Shown: positions 31,834 to 44,698, numbered from the stretch's first letter. The stretch is DNA of 64,000 nucleotides from Sanguinoderma infundibulare (GCA_032821775.1 JAVLRN010000001.1:3162001-3226000); one strand, 5' to 3'. Notes: a model not told the origin generated them from the letters alone. Made by a program: numbers and translations.

Positions 31834-34800
31834 CTATGCCGTCGCCCGCAGCCTCCGCGGCGGGAGCGCAGGGGGCGGTCCACGGCTCGGCGGAGGAGGA
31901 CTTGGCGGATGCGATGGTGTCGGCGTAGCCGGTACGGGCGACGCCAGCTCCAGCTCCACCTCGCTGCGATCGGGTAATTCCGTCTCCTCCCGGGACGCGA
32001 CCTCGTTGTCGTTCTCCCGGACCTCTTCGGGCGACGACGGGGCGCTCAATGGCGGGCTCAGCGATGCCCGCTTCTCCCTGTCCTTTGACACGATCGACTG
32101 CAGCGCCGCCGACGCCCGCGACACCGAGTTGGGCGAGAACGGTGAAGCGTCCGCTTCGGACGGCCGGGTGACTTCTGGTTTGCTGTGAACGTTCATCGAC
32201 GCTGCCCGAGGCGGAAGCGGAGGAGGCACTCGTGGCGGAGCTGGTGACATCGACACCACTGAACTTGCGTCCGATGCCAACGGTGGCGGCGCCGAGTCCT
32301 GATCGTGGCCACTAAACCCTGTCTGCGAAACCGGGGCAGGCTCGCTGCGTGCGGACGCCGCAGAGCCAGACGTGGGGTTCTTCCACAGACGGTACACGTT
32401 CTGCAACGGCGCCTTCTTCGGCTCCTGTGGGACCGCAGGTGGCGGCGGCGGCGCGTACCCCATCGACATGACTTCCCCGCGATGGCTCGCGTGTATGCCG
32501 GGGATGGTCATCGTCTTCGGCGGCAGTGGCTGCGTGTGAATCGTCGCTGGCGGTCGTGAGTCCTCTGCAGGTCCGATGGCCAACGAGTGATTCGCACTGT
32601 GGTTCGACGAAGCGGACACCTGCGATTCAGTCCTTTCCAATGGCGCAGCAGACTCTGGATGTGCTGCCACGCTAACACCCGGCTTCGCCCCGCCTGTCGA
32701 CGTAGGAGAGGAATCGGCGGGCACAGTGCTTGGTGACGCACTGTCTGCCCTCTGTTTTCCCTTCCCATTCTGCGGCACAGTGATAGGCTCCGAGAACGCG
32801 TTGCTTCGTGGAGATGGGTCCTGGTAAGGGCCGCGCTCCCTCTCCCGTCTTTCCTCCACCGCAGCGCGGACTTCAGCGTAGCTCGGCCTCGCCATCGACG
32901 TCCTGCTATCCGGACGGCGCGGGTCTCCGTGGCCGGCGTCGGGGACTTCGTCCGCCGAAGCGACCGAGGTACCGGAGCCCGTGCCCCCTATGGCGTCTCG
33001 GCGGAAGTTACCCCAGCCCCATTTGCGCAAAGTCTCCTTGGCCGTGTTGCTCAGTGCCTGCTTGTCGCCCGCGCGGGTCTTCAGGGTCTGGAAGAAGGTA
33101 GTGGCTGGACTGGTCGATGATGGACGAGAGGTTCCGTTTGCAGGGCTCTTCGATCGGTAGTCTGACGCATCGTCGGAGACATCGTCCGCATGTGACGAGG
33201 ATACTGAATTTGCACGAGATGAGGCGGAACGCGAGTGTTGTGAAGGAGAGCGACGTGTCGGAGGTGTGGGAGACAGGTATTGCCCTTCATCGTTAACATC
33301 GTCCGAGTGCGGACCAGTATCGTCCTGAGTTTCCGGCAGACTGACAAGATCCGGGAAACTCGAGCGTCGCGGTGCGACCGCGTCTTGGCTGAGCGCTCGC
33401 CCTCTTGAGACATGTTCCTCGGGGAGCGTCGCACGGGAAGAAGCAGCGGGAAGTGCGGTGATCTCGTCTTGCGCACTCGAGAACCATGTACGCCGCTTCA
33501 TGCCAGGGGCGGTTGCCACGGTGGCTGTAGAGGTTGCATCTACGGTTGTAGCCCGAGGCACGAAAGAAGCTTCAGGCGGTGATGTGCTCGTGGTCGCCTG
33601 TTCGACGTCTTCGACTGAATGTGAACGAGGGATGGTGGGACGCTGGTTGTCTGTCGTATCTGATTTGGAAGTCTCCGTCGGTAGCACAGCCGTTGTACTT
33701 GTCCCATCTGTCGATGTAGGTTGCTCGCCGTTGAGAGTTGGAGCCTGTTCTCGGCGGCATGCATCTGCCCAAATGCCACCGCGATGCTGGTATTGGAAAC
33801 TCTCGAAGTACGAGATGTCGTCCATGTTCGGCAGCACGACAGACTCGTAAATCTACACAAAAAGATAGTTAGATGATGTGTGGAAGGTTGTGTGGAAGGT
33901 TGTGAGAGGGGTTGTGAGGTATTCGACTTACCACTTCCTTGACCTTCGACTCAATGGTGCTCAGGATCATGGTCCAAGTAATCTGACGGTCGCTCACGAC
34001 AGGCTCTACCTCCATGACGATCTTGGGCATCTGCGTGAAGGCATACCAGATACGACTACTTGGCGGCCGCTTGACCTTGACGAGTAGATTGCCCTCAATT
34101 TCCCGTACGACCAAAGCCAAAACGAGTTTGACGACGTAGGTCTTGAATCGCGCGCCGAGGTTGATGGTCGCCGTGGCCTCCACGGTAATCCGTATCTCGC
34201 CCTTGTACGCCAGATGGACCTCCAACGAAGCGTCGCCTTCCTTCGTGAGCTCCTTCAGCATGGGTTTACTGAACGTGGGTGCCCTGTTCCCGACGCTGAC
34301 CTCCCGGACGTTGATGTCGGTGAGGAACGTCGGCCGCTTCACCTTCGAGATCTTCTTCATCAGCCTCCCGATGATATACGATTCCAAAGTGTCCGTCCGG
34401 TAATAGCTGAAGAATATCCGGCCCAGAAGCGCGTTCAGCCACCGCATGGGTATCACGTCCGGCTGCTCGTCCAGCGTTGAGACCAGATGGGACATATCGT
34501 CCGGCAGGTATACGGACCTGAGCGGCTCCAGCGTCGGGCTGTTCGCCGGGTTGTCGGACGCATGGACCAGCGCAAGGTACCAGTCCTCCATCTCCACCGC
34601 CGACCGGACAAAGATGAACCACGACGTCGAGACGTCCAACGCCTGCTCCCTCACCTCGTCCCGCCTCTTTTCCCCCTCCCCAAGCCACTCCCGGTCTCCT
34701 TGCCTGTTCCGATCTCTCTGCCTGTTCCCGCCCCTCTCCTCTGCAGCCCCCTCATCGTTCTCCTCGCCCAGTCGTGTCTCCCGTGAGCTGTTCGGCCCCT

Positions 34801-35344
34801 CCTTCCCGGCAGCAGCCTTGGGCTTCAGGCAGATCGCGTTCCGCTTCGCAAACAGCTCGCCGTCCGGCAGGCCGTCGGGGTACACGACGACGTCGTGCCC
34901 ACTCAGCTCAAGCGCCGCCTCGCACTCCGTCATGCTCTCGTCCTCGTACAGGTACAGCACCGTGCCCTTCAGCGCCGCGTACCACGTGTCCTTTGGCCGC
35001 GACCGCTTCGGGTCCTTCGAGCGCGCGTCCAGGAAGCCTCGGACCATGTCCACGTACGACGCGTCCGTCGGCGACTCCTCGAACGTCCGGCGCACCGTCA
35101 GCCAACCCCTCCGCGGCCGGGGGAGGTCGTTGACGTCGGAGGGGGGCGAGGGGGCTGCGGTCGTCGTCGATGACGCATCGTCCTCCGGCGGGAGCTCGAG
35201 CTCGCGTTTCTTGGGCTTGTCTGGGTCTGGATCGGCGACGGGGACCGAGGTGTATACGGTGTAGAAGACGGCGCCGAGGATGACGAGGGGGAGGAACGTC
35301 AGGCCGCCTAGCACATACGCGTAGAAGAGTGCCTTTAGCGACAT
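31834..35344 (-). CDS. NVJ2: Nvj2/TEX2-type SMP-domain lipid-transfer protein at membrane contact sites
   Basis: Two exons (35344-33932 and 33852-31834) give 1143 aa. Order of parts: an N-terminal membrane span (residues ~8-33, [19 protein letters not shown]); a PH-like region (~79-270, [11 protein letters not shown] ... [20 protein letters not shown]) interrupted by a charged insert; then the SMP domain (~295-471, [86 protein letters not shown]). SMP domains carry lipids between apposed membranes. Yeast Nvj2 uses this arrangement at the nucleus-vacuole and ER-Golgi contacts. The second exon adds ~670 residues of disordered Ser/Pro/Thr-rich sequence, far longer than yeast Nvj2. The lone intron contains a 12-bp tandem repeat. 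Confidence 0.88.
33877..33900. repeat. 12-bp tandem repeat inside the Nvj2-like intron
   Basis: The unit tgtgtggaaggt occurs twice exactly in tandem and is followed by a partial copy. It lies within the 79-nt intron (33931-33853), which explains a misleading Asn-Leu-Pro-His-rich read-through on the minus strand. Confidence 0.8.
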
Positions 35345-35850
35345 CGGGGTTGCGTCGGACTGCGTGGCGCGTCAGTAGACCGGGCGGAAGACGAGACGGG
35401 GAAGAGACGGACTAAGATGTAGGATCAGCGAGCTCTGCGTCGAGCCCGGTGGAGAACGTCGTGCATGGAATACGTGGTCGTGGCCCGAGGGTCGTCCTTA
35501 GCTGCCGCACACGGTGAGGTCACCGCTTCCAGCCATCATCCAAACACGTGCCTACCGCTCCTTCGGGCCATCGCCGAAGAACCAATCGAAGCGACCGCTT
35601 TCCGCTCCGCTTCGCGGCTTCCACTCTCATGCTTTCGCAGACTGCGCTTAGATACCCGCATATATAGAGCTAGTTAAACAAACGTGTAGTCGTGACATGT
35701 ACATGAAGCCAATGGAATAACGATGAGTCAAATGCTGATGATATGTAGAGGTAACTGATGGTAGGATATGTATGTGTAGTCCGGGATGGGGATAGCATGC
35801 GGGGTATCGCCATACGTAGCACGCGCGCGGAGGGGGAAGCAACAACGTTT
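35345..35850. other. 506-bp spacer upstream of the Nvj2-like gene
   Basis: This holds the presumed promoter of the Nvj2-like gene and the 3' region of the next minus-strand gene. AT-richer sequence at 35660-35800 fits a terminator. No gene is seen. Confidence 0.5.
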
Positions 35851-36835
35851 TCAGACTTCTCTATAGCTGCTTCGCGAGTAACAAGTACGTCCGCGCGAAG
35901 GGTGCGTGCGCTCCAGGGCCCTCTGCCGTCTGGGTGACAGCGGCCTCGAGAACATGCCTTTTGACATCTGCTCCTGCACCGGCGGCAGCTGCGCGTACCA
36001 GTGACCGTCTTCGTACCTCCACCGTTCCACGAGCGGGCACGGCTTCGCAACGAGAGGCGGGAAGACGTCGTTCAGAGCCGGGTGTGTCGGGACTGGTAGC
36101 CGGTTTCCAAACGCGGCATCCTGGTACGGGATCAGACACGTATCCTCCCGCGGTAATGATGGACAAGGCGTAATGACGATGGTCGGTATTGACGGATCGT
36201 CGTTAGCTATCACCAACGGGTTATCGTGTACCTGGAAGGCACCCATTTCAGCTTCGCTGGTTGAGCGAACAGGGACCTCTGTGCGTACTGCGACATAGGA
36301 TCGCCGCCTACCGCGAGGAGGAGGGGGCAGGGAAGACAGAGCTGCCAAGTTGGCCGTACTTTGGCACCGCTTTAGGCTGGTGGGTAGCACCTCCACCTCG
36401 ATGGGCTTTGTAGAGGCAGAAGTAAGCTCAAGCTGCGCAAAAGTGTCGCTTCTAGGCGCATAGACCTACCTCCAAGCGTGTCGTCTCCTCTTCTGACGCC
36501 GAGGTAACCTCCATGTCCACGAAGAGCTGGGCAAGCCGCTCCACGTCATCGTGAAGGGTAGACGAGAGAACGCCGTACACGGGTACGATAGTGTGTGTGC
36601 AAATGTCAGACACCCTATTCCACGCAAGCTGGGGGAGCGGCCAGACGAGCTGGTAGAGTTCCTCGACGTTAAGGTTCTGTGCAGTAGCAGCACTTCATGA
36701 CACGCCGTCATTTCCGCGAAAAAGGGCCGCACTCACCAGGACTTCCCGATCGTTCTCCTCCTGCGAGCACCGTCCTCCTACTTCAACGGTCGATGTCAAC
36801 GTCCTCGAAGCAGCCCTAGCCAACAGTGACAACAT
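35851..36835 (-). CDS. Uncharacterised 286-aa protein
   Basis: Three exons (36835-36737, 36676-36470, 36405-35851) with clear GT-AG borders join in phase. I do not recognise a family. Residues ~34-102 look folded and amphipathic (EELYQLVWPLPQLAWNRVSD, HTIVPVYGVLSSTLHDDVER, LAQLFVDMEV). The next part is a Pro/Ser-rich linker, then a segment with Trp/Tyr (LVERWRYEDGHWYAQLPPV), and it ends Arg/Ser-rich (SRPLSPRRQRALERTHPS). There is no signal peptide or membrane span. An upstream in-frame Met at 36883 would add 16 residues. The consistent splice sites are the main reason to believe it is a gene. Confidence 0.6.
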
Positions 36836-37445
36836 GGGTTTCGCAGGCCGGAAACGTAGGAAAGGGTAGAGGGGTGAAGGCAATAATTGCTAGCTGTGAA
36901 CACAAGCAATATAACCAGTCATACCAGGCCAGAAGGACATGAGGATGGCGTTCCAGCCCAAGGACAGCGGGAGGCGGGGGGCGTCAGCGGATGCAAAGCG
37001 TACCCGATTCCGGCTCCACGGTTGGTCCGCTCGAGTCAGATACCCGGGGCCGGATCCCACGGCGCCTAACCGGGAGGGCCTCCCTTGGCATGCGAGTCAT
37101 CTCAGATTGAGATCTGCGCTCCTCTGCCTCCCCACTACGCGATCGGTGGCGCGGTCCGGTCTAGAACCAGCCTCAGGTCAGCCGACGCACTCTAAACCGT
37201 AAGACGCCGGTGTGTGCTATCATAGATAAGTATACTGTGTAGGATACGATTACGAACATGAACGAGATGTCTATACAGAACGAATGGATGCAATATTGCT
37301 ACAATTGGACCGAACGACCGACCGACAAGTGCGCCAAAGAGTGTGAGCAATATGTACGTAGGGGCTACAACGGCATGCAGTGACTTATGTGACGAGAACA
37401 ATGCGAGTGGTGCGCGAAAGAAGAGCGAAACGGAGCCAGTCCCAG
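36836..37445. other. 610-bp spacer between two minus-strand genes
   Basis: This should contain the promoter of the 286-aa gene (left part) and the 3' region of the 573-aa gene (right part). No gene, tRNA or repeat recognised. Confidence 0.5.
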
Positions 37446-39338
37446 TCAATACGTATTCCAGCTGATCGAACCCAAGTTGACTCCACTGGGCTGGAACGAA
37501 CAGTCGGCTGCGTAGTTTGAAGTCGCTGGCGCTGCCAGCTGCGTCTCAGCCGCCACAGACTGGAGCCACGACCATTCCGGATCCAACAGCGGGTGCTCCG
37601 ACCCCGTCCCTGTCCACGATCCATCATCTCCAAAACGGTCGACGTTCTGCTCGTCGCCGCAACTTTCACCCTCAAATTCGAAATCCTCCACCTCCATCGG
37701 GTCGTCCTCCTCATCTTCAGGGACTACGCCGAAAGGAACGTGGCTGGCGACGTCCAGCTCAGGCAAGGGGATGATAGGTTCCGACCGCCGCCTGATGAAG
37801 TCCTTGGGGTCATAATGATGCCCGGAGAGTAGGATCTGCGGCTTGAAGGCACGGACCGGTCGGGGGTGCTGGATCTCTACTGGACGCGGTAGCTGCGTTT
37901 GGTGGGGGGCGATCGATGAAGGGACCACGGAGGGAGATGCCGAAGCCGAGCTCGACGACGCGAGATTATCCGTAATCGAGTGCGTCATGGAGTCACCGAG
38001 GGCGGGCATGACCTGGGGGGACGCCTCGTGGCACGGAGCGAAAAATGATGGGAAGTGGCAGGCAGTAAGGTTTGCAGGCTCGCTATGTCGCCTGGCCGTC
38101 GACAGAGGGATAACGTTTGGGGCTGAAGGGAATGTGATCGTCTGAGGAAGGGAGAAGTCGAAGGAGAAGCTGGCGGGGGAGAGGGGCGCAGATCCTGAGA
38201 CGTAAGTGGGCTCGTGCTCGGTCTTCTGCGCTTCAACGGCGAGCGAGAAGTCCTGTCCAAATAGAACTTGAGGGTGCTCGGAAGGCGACCCGAGATAGCC
38301 TTCGCTAGGCGCAGGCGTGGTGACGGCTGTCGTATCTGACGCCGGTGTAGGGTAGCCTTCGGTATATGGCGAACAGGGGTCCACGACCGAACTCGAGCCG
38401 AAGCTCGAACGGGACATTGAGCGCGAGAAGGGTGACGGTGGATTGGGCTGGTGCATGTTATGGGTGTAGTTGTCGATTGACAACGGGTCCAGAGGCTCGA
38501 AGAAGTTGCAGGACGAGAATGCGTCGTGGGTGTAGTCTGACAGACGGAATGTCAGAGAAGACGATACATTGCCCACGGTTGATGAACACTGACCAATGTT
38601 ATCAAATCCGTCCCAAGGACACTTAGGGACGCCAGCCCCACATGAAGGTACTTCAGGCCAAGACGCGACGCCCTGGTTGCTGGGGGCGACGCACTCCTCG
38701 CCGAAGGATAGGATCGCTTCCGGGCCGAAGTTAAAGATCATTGGAGTACCTTGTTGAGAGGGAATGGGCGAAGGAGAGGTGTTGAACGAAGCGGCGAGGG
38801 CTTCGTGTGGGTGCGGGGATATATAATCATCTTCGCGGGTGGCGCTGGCCCTCGAGCGAGCGATGGGATTGCCAAAGGAACTGGAATAATCGAAACCTTG
38901 CGGCAGTCGACGATGATCGAGACGACGCGAAAGCACGCTTTGGAAGTTACCGGGCGCCTGTTCGCATCAGGTATGATCAGCCCGTCATTCCGGGACAAAA
39001 GCTGTTTAGACACAAAGCATGGAGTAATGCACGAGGCAGAACAAGGGGGGCATAGAGGCATCATTGTCATAAGGAAGCGTTCATGGAGATTGTGCAGGCC
39101 TGGCGAGGAGCAGGAGGAGGGTACGCACCTGAGGCTCGCAAACGTCATTAAAGTTCGTGGTCAGAGGGCGCGGGTTCTGATCACCACCAGGCGAAAAGCG
39201 GACTGCGGGTTTTGTGCGCCTGTCGCCAGAGTGTTGAGCCGTAGGGTCGGGTGCGTGGTCTTTCTTCGGTCGCTTGCAGGGTGGCTCGATAGCGCCGTAG
39301 GCGGGGCGGGAGAGGCGTTTTGGGGACGCGAGCGACAT
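37446..39338 (-). CDS. Uncharacterised acidic Ser/Pro-rich protein, 573 aa
   Basis: Exon 1 (39338-39129, 70 aa) and exon 2 (38957-37446) join in phase at CEPQ/APGNFQS across a 171-nt intron. A nearer acceptor (after tctaaacag) gives a frame clash, so this one is preferred, but a two-intron model is possible. The N-terminus is basic with a bipartite KRLSRPAYGAIEPPCKRPKK, a plausible nuclear localisation signal. The middle is Ser/Pro/Thr-rich. Near the end are two notable stretches, KPQILLSGHHYDPKDFIRRR and a run of Glu/Asp (PEDEEDDPMEVEDFEFEGE). The basic start plus long acidic, disordered body recalls transcriptional regulators, but no DNA-binding domain is visible. Confidence 0.6.
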
Positions 39339-41622
39339 GGGAGGGAGAAACGTGGGGGGGCGGGGGAGGGGCAGGCGAGCGGGTATTTGTACGATTGGGC
39401 GGACGGCATTGCGCAGGGACGATGGACGAGGTTGTGAACGGAAGCTGTGAGATCGGTGAGAGATCGCAAGCGAGAAGCGTTCCAAGAGAGTTCCCAGTCA
39501 TCCGAAAGAGGCAGGGGGACCACAATCATCCTCCGGAAAGCCATTCTGGCCGCTTGGCCGAGTATCATCCCATCTGAATGCCACCCAGCATGATCTCCAT
39601 CATCCGTCCCTCATGAGAAGCGATGGCCACCTCCCATTTGTCCCCCTACTGCCCCCGTCCCTCTCCGCGACTCCAGCCACCACGCTTGTCAGTGCCACTA
39701 ATAGGCTTGTCGCCCCCGCCTGTCGTAATGGTGACCGCATCCGTCTCTCCTTTCTTCCGTACCCCGCTGCGCCCATCATAATACACGCGTCCCTGCCCTC
39801 TCCATCCATCTCAATTGCCCGCTCGTGGATCACACCATGACACAACACGATCACTGATGCCCCGCGCTCGAGCTCGGCCCAGGACAGTTTGAACCTACTC
39901 CCGTCGCCGCACCGCCTTCTCCGTGCTCTGTCTGATTCAGACACCGGCGCCGCACATCGCCCGCAGCGGCGCTTTGTGGACTCGCCCGTTATGCAATCCC
40001 CGCCTTTCCTCGGCTGCGCCGTGCACACTGGTACCGCGTAGCCTAGGCAGAAGCTATTACGCTTCTCCCCCCTTGGCGAACCCCCAAATTTCCGCCGGGC
40101 TGGCCCTGGTTGTGCTACGGATCTCCGCCACGCAGATATCCACGGGATATCCACTGATATCCAACGACGTGTCCATCGAGCGCCTCGCGGACATCCGCCG
40201 CAACAATTACATAGCTGTGTCCGCCATGTTCGACACGTTATGCAGCGCACCGTCCCTGGCCTGTCTGTTCCCAAAATGATCCCACCGAACAAACTATCGT
40301 TGGCATGACACACGAGCGTGCACCGAAGGGCTTCCGTCCGTGCTGTCCCTGCGCCCGATTTCGCCGGTCGCGCTTGGGTCGCGCATACAGATCGGACAGT
40401 GCACTTCCCAAACTTCGCCGCTCGTGCCTCCAATCTGTTCAGGCCAACAACACGTGTCTGCGTATTCCGAGTGCCCTATGCTCGCCGGGGCGAAGAACGG
40501 CGGAGTGCGGCGAACGAAGGCGCGAGATGTGCAAGGGCCCATTGACTTGCACTCAGCGGAGGAGCCAATCTGGCACACGCGACGCCACTCGAATCTAAGC
40601 CGGCGGCAAGCGAGGCACCAACCGCGGCGACCGTGCATAAAAGCCGCCCCCGATATGCGGCTTGAGTCGAGTGACACCTTGGCAGCTCTTGACGGCATTC
40701 ACTCGTCCTTCCGTGGCACAAGCCGGTGGAAACTCGGCTGCGCTGCTGCACAATGTCGTAAAGACACCACCGCGCGTTCGGGTCTATATCATGCCGCACG
40801 TCGCACCCTGTTACCTAGCGTAAAAACAGGGACGCCAGATGGATACTTCTCATAGGCACCACAACCATCGGTGGTCCCACACTCGTGCCCTGCGTTTTGC
40901 CAAAACCGCTAGGCGGCGAGGCGACCATCTTCGACGAGGACTGAATCAAGGCCGTAAGCTTCAGAGTTCAGACTAACGAGCGCCGTTTCCGCCCCAAGAC
41001 AGACCTGGCGTACCTCCATAGAGGCGAACTTGAGCTTCCGTCGGTGATCCAGAGCGGTCGGCGTTCACAGCTCCGCGTAACCGCATGACATCTACTGCAC
41101 CAGTGTCAATCCCTTTCTCGGTTCCTCGGCGGAACCAGCTTGCGACTGGGGCTGCGGCGCCCGCTAATAGACGAAAGGCTGCATTAGCGGCGATCGCCAG
41201 ACGCATGAACTGTCCTCTTACAAACGAGGCCGAGCTTGCGGTGCGGAAGCGGAAGCCAGAGAGACTCAGAACCTTGGAATCATATGACCGCAGGTTCGAG
41301 TGCTGTATGAGGCACAGAAGCTCGAAACGAATCAAACTTCGTTGACCATCACTACTAGATAACCAGATATCTCAACGGCTGTTGGACCACGATTGTGGCG
41401 TCGTACTCTAATGGACGCTCAATCAGCATGAGGAACCGTTTTGGGATATGTGGATACTCACATGCGGCGCAAATTTCTGGCTACTTGACTACACGATCCA
41501 CCCGCGAGCGTAATCGCAGGCACCTCGAAGCCGAAGGGCCGACACGGGTAGCAAGAATTTTTAGCATATCATGATCAGAGATCAAAACCTTGGAACAATT
41601 GGGAAACATGATACGGTAGAGA
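39339..41622. other. 2.3-kb region without a convincing gene
   Basis: Long but unconvincing frames exist here, notably minus 40433-39600 (277 codons), with overlapping frames on the other strand and Cys/Arg-rich composition. I see no domain. The left end should hold the promoter of the 573-aa gene. Confidence 0.45.
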
Positions 41623-44161
41623 TCACGACCGCAGCATCACGGATGAACTCAACCAACGCCTCAACAAGCAAGTTCTCCAACATCTGCCGGGTGGCGTCAG
41701 CCCAGCGCTATATCGGACTGCAGAGCGCAAGCGGCGAACTGTGTCAGCTTCGTCCATCCAAATCTTGTTGTTTGCTATGACGCTCACCGATGGCGTGTCC
41801 ATCGCATACTTCTCTTCCAAAAGACCCGTGTACGCGCGCGTCTCGAACTCGTCCAGCTGGCGTATATGCGGCCTGAGCTTATCTGCGGGATTGAATTCCC
41901 AGATCTTCGCGACCGCAGGCAATGCCTTGCGAATGCGGTCGCATAAGGGCAAGGTCTCCGACAGCGGCCGCCCGCGATGCCAGTCCGCCTCGAACGATAT
42001 CTTCAGGAAGACTGCGGCAGCAACGGTGAGTGCGCTAGGCTATCCATGCATTGTCATGCGTTTGAATGGTGCAAGGACGTACAGGGGAAGTTCTCGTCGT
42101 CCGGCGGGTACATTTCCGCAGCTTTCTTGTAGAACTTGGCCGCAGCGGCGAGCATATTCTCGGCTTCTTCGGCATCGCCATCTTGCTTTGCACTCAGCCC
42201 TTGCTGCATGAACACAGCACCAAGGGTGCTGCGGGGGAAATGCATTGGTCGCCTATTCAATCTGCCCTCGGACGATCTTCGAAGGGGGACTCACGCATGC
42301 GCGTCCGCAACGGGGAAGACGTGGAATGAGTACCAAGCACCCTTGTCCGTGGGTGTGTCGTCCCCCGCCTTGGGCATATTGTTCGTCGTTTCTTCCGCCA
42401 TCCGATTGGCCATATCTATCAAGTCCTCGACGTTGAACTCTGGGTTCTCATCATTGGGGTCTGCTTCGTAGTCCCTCAACGCCTGACACCTCCACAAATC
42501 ACATCGGCGTCCGGAAGTCGATGGTGATGGTAGAACGCACCGAGAGATATGCCTCCATGCGTATGCGCTTGATCGCGCGGACGAAAGTCTTGAGGAAAAT
42601 GACACCACGATCCGAAGTGGGAACGTCGTGCCAGGTCCTCGCGCCCCACTCGAGCACGTCGACGACGCTGTTGTAATATTGCATGGCAACCGTCTTGCTC
42701 TGCCCGCTCCGATCCGCAAAGTATGCTCGCAAGAACCACGCTCTATAGAGAGAACGGCGTAGATCAACCGGTGCGTCACTCTTGCAAAGACTGCCCTGAA
42801 GTTTACGTACCGGATCGTAGCCGCCAGTGCGAGGCGTGTCGGCTTCCAGCCCTTGTCCTTCAGGAGCTTGGCCGCCTCCTCCTTGATCGCCTCTGCGCCG
42901 CCTTCTGGCCAGCCGCCAAACGCGGCGAGCTCGAACTCCACTGCGCATGAGAAGTGTATCGTCAGCCACCGATCTCCCGGCGCCGCCCCCGTCGACGCTC
43001 GGGAAGGAAGGGCCAAACGCGAGCGTGGACGTGGACGTGGACAAAGGGCAACGGCAACGACGGACCTTGCAGCTGGAGACTCTCGATCCAGTCGGCGGCG
43101 TCCATATGGAACACACGTTGGTCGCGCAGTATGCCCCCAATAATCAGCTGGAGTGCCTGAAGGGTCCGTGGTCACTCATGCGCCGCCAGCTGAGGGCAGA
43201 GGCAGGGAGCATTACGTTCAGGTTGCCCTCCGCGCCCGTCTCCGTCCTCTTGAGCTGCTTCATGTACTTCACGCCGTCCGAGAAGTCCTGAGCGAGGGTT
43301 CGTCAGCATGGACGCCGTGCTCCCGAAATACCCGCAGGGCCCCGGGGGATCGTCACCTTGTAAGCGTTCATCAGCGGCCATGCCTGCGTCGTACTCGCGG
43401 TCAGATCGGTGGAACGGTGGGCCGGAACGCACAGAGGGGTACTGACGCAAGTGTTAAGGACGTTGTTCGCCGTCAGGACGTCTTCCATCGCCAAGGCCTT
43501 CATCCACGGCAGCTTGTCTGGGTTGTCGGGAAAGACGAACAGCTGATTGTCGCTCATGGACCGGTTCTTGACGGTGGCGAGGTCACCTTCGGCCAGCTTC
43601 AACCCGTCCTCAAAATGCTGCTTCAATTGATTTTCCTGCGAGGACCGTTCGGCGGCGGGCAGAGTGCCGAGAGCGCTCTTCCACGCATCGACGCTGAGTT
43701 CGTAGAGGTGCAATTCCTGAAGTGGCAATGAGGCCCCCTTTTCCCTCTAAATGCAATGAGGAGAACGTACATGCGCAGACTTTCCAAGCCGTGCCCAAGC
43801 CTTACTGTTCTTTGGGTCGAGGCCCACGGCCTGATGGTGTCTGAATGAGATACATACAACCCTATACACGGCCACCGGCGACCGCGAGCTGTGACACGCT
43901 CACCTTCTGTGCATCCCTGGCTGCATCGAGATACCTGTCATGCACGTCAGCAAGTGTTGCAGACGAATGCACTGTGGGTGCTTACTGTTTTAAGGAGATG
44001 TACGCCGCCGCGCGGTTAGAGTACAAGACCGCGTTGTCGCCATCGAGCTGGATGGCCTGGGTGTACTTTGATCGTGCCGCGGAGAAGTCGTTCCTGACGT
44101 ATAAGGCGTTTCCGTCAGCTTTGAGCTGCTCAGCTCTTGCCTTCTTATCTTCTGATGCCAT
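41623..44161 (-). CDS. TPR cochaperone-like protein with intact Hsp70/Hsp90 carboxylate clamp
   Basis: Twelve exons (44161-43986, 43934-43904, 43830-43771, 43716-43447, 43383-43357, 43287-43216, 43156-43066, 42940-42811, 42742-42541, 42482-42295, 42228-42083, 42011-41623) join in phase to about 593 aa. Residues ~5-110 form three TPR repeats (KADGNALYVRNDFSAARSKY, YSNRAAAYISLKQY, NSKAWARLGKSAHELQLY). Lys14, Asn18, Asn49, Lys79 and Arg83 have the exact spacing of the five clamp residues in Hop TPR1 that grip the EEVD tail of Hsp70/Hsp90. The rest is helical (AWFLRAYFADRSGQSKTVAM; NMLAAAAKFYKKAAEMYPPD) and of unknown function. The extreme 3' end is uncertain: an extra intron after MDTPS would end the protein near 41697. 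Confidence 0.75.
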
Positions 44162-44698
44162 GTCGATAAGTGAGGGTCGCGCTCCAAAAGCACTCAGCCG
44201 TTCTCCATTCAGGCCTTTCCGAAGATCATGGCCGAAACAGGAAGGTGCTAACCTAGTTGGAGGCGGGAAACACAGGCCTCCGTCCCCCTTCACCACTGGG
44301 AAAGCGGCTCGTTGGCACGCACGTAGAGGATCGCCAACCTCCAGTAGATTACCGAGGGATACGAGAGGGGGTACGCTAGCTAATGGGAAACAACACAAAA
44401 ACACGCGCATTACCATTACGGCGACTCACGGCGATGACCCGAATGGGTGGGTGCTCGAGCGAACCAGTCACTGCTACGCGAGCATGGAGCTATGCGCGAA
44501 AGTGTGGCGCGTAAAAAGAGAAGGAGCGATCAACACCGAGACGCTGCGCGATTACAGGCTAAGAGAACATCACAAACAGAATACTGGGAACATAAACCTC
44601 CACCCCTGACAGAGTGCGCGCCGATTCCGAATACCAGACCACCTTTCCGCGAGTGTTTCATCCAGCTAATAGCCTCCATCATTCCGAGCCAACAGCGC
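44162..44698. other. 537-bp spacer between two minus-strand genes
   Basis: Presumed promoter of the TPR gene plus the 3' region of the RRM gene. No gene recognised. Confidence 0.5.

Noticed and set aside
33877..33930. Asn-Leu-Pro-His repeats at the end of the Nvj2 exon 1 frame
   Set aside because: This is read-through into the intron; the repeat is a 12-bp tandem in non-coding sequence, not a protein repeat.
34446..35264. 272-codon plus-strand frame
   Set aside because: Antisense shadow of the PH/SMP-coding exon of the Nvj2-like gene.
39600..40433. 277-codon open frame on the minus strand
   Set aside because: Cys/Arg/Gly-rich, no conserved blocks, overlaps other open frames on both strands, and there is no start context or splice pattern. 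It is probably chance in GC-rich DNA.
41250..41330. tRNA-like sequence around ggttcgagtgc
   Set aside because: The T-loop-like motif has no pairing T-stem, and no cloverleaf can be drawn around it.
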